Assembly (NCBI GenBank): GCA_009773205.1
Contig: WPAE01000009.1
Coordinates: 1-42,968, forward strand
Length of the DNA: 42,968 bases
Direction of reading: 5' to 3'
Source: Ignavibacteria bacterium
Lineage (GTDB): Bacteria; Bacteroidota; Ignavibacteria; Ignavibacteriales; Melioribacteraceae
Part shown: positions 42,867-42,968 of the stretch, in pieces
Numbering within the stretch: the stretch's first letter is position 1
How the letters are laid out: the number at the start of each line of letters is the position of its first letter
Program-made: the position numbers and the translations under genes
The notes under the pieces: generated by a model
Database searches by the model: none
What the model saw: only the letters and a program-made list of their open reading frames with translations
What the model was told of the DNA's origin: nothing

Positions 42867-42968
42867 AGGCGCGGGTAGGGCTCGAACCTACATCCCGACA
42901 GAGTCGGGATAACAGCCGTTGTTAAATGTTAATCTCTCCATTGAGCAGTTTAACGATCATTTTCCTAC
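42867..42968 (-). pseudogene. tRNA-like remnant interrupted by a palindrome, cut by the window edge
   Basis: On the minus strand a good T-arm (stem GTAGG/CCTAC with loop TTCGAGC, 42875-42891) is followed by CCGCGCC. Upstream of it are AACGGCTGTTA, like the 5' anticodon stem and loop of tRNA-Asn(GTT), and a D-arm-like GCTCAATGGAGAG. The 3' anticodon stem is missing. In its place stands a perfect 8-bp hairpin, ATCCCGAC/GTCGGGAT (42892-42910). No 5' strand pairing with the acceptor end is visible in the window. It therefore looks like a degenerate tRNA disrupted by a small palindromic repeat. It could instead be an unusual structured RNA, and the right edge limits judgement. Confidence 0.35.

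Overview
The window (about 43 kb, AT-rich) looks like a chromosomal glucuronoxylan-utilisation region of an anaerobic or facultatively anaerobic member of the Bacteroidota/Ignavibacteria line. Five secreted proteins end in a type IX secretion (T9SS) sorting domain with the NYPNPFNPST-type motif. A TonB-dependent receptor with an N-terminal carboxypeptidase-like domain is present, but no SusD partner is visible. The placement is inferred from these hallmarks, not from a marker gene.

Layout. 93-632 is the nuclease end of a broken type III restriction gene. 781-2649 encodes a secreted beta-helix protein. 2733-3791 (minus) is a LacI-type regulator, divergent from a cytoplasmic GH3 glycosidase (4302) and a GPH-family sugar symporter (6648). 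A 179-bp MITE-like element with a 5-bp target duplication lies directly after the symporter. Then come the TonB receptor, a T9SS beta-helix protein, a T9SS protein built from four repeats of about 250 residues, three GH10 xylanases (16777, 21552, 22893), a GH2 enzyme, a GH8 enzyme, an SGNH/sialate-O-acetylesterase-type esterase, a GH115 (4-O-methyl)glucuronidase and a GH43 xylosidase. From 32542 the content changes to a corrinoid methyl-transfer set: corrinoid protein, homocysteine methyltransferase, stand-alone MetH-type activation domain and two UroD-family methyltransferases, the second with an in-frame TGA. Convergent to it on the minus strand are a Nudix-type regulator, an SDR mannonate/fructuronate oxidoreductase and mannonate dehydratase. 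Divergent from the regulator are xylB and xylA. The right edge holds a tRNA-like remnant.

How the genes fit together. GH10 xylanases tagged for the cell surface would cut xylan. The TonB receptor would import oligosaccharides. Untagged secreted GH8, esterase, GH115, GH43 and GH2 enzymes would trim them in the periplasm. The symporter and cytoplasmic GH3 would deliver xylose to XylA/XylB. GH115 enzymes release (4-O-methyl)glucuronic acid, and UxuB/UxuA handle the downstream uronate intermediates fructuronate and mannonate. The methyl ether at O4 has to be removed somewhere between these steps. The corrinoid methyltransferase set lies exactly between the GH115/GH43 genes and uxuA/uxuB, so the main proposal is a corrinoid-dependent O-demethylase for 4-O-methylglucuronate, with homocysteine as a probable methyl acceptor. 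This is inferred from gene content and order and has not been shown.
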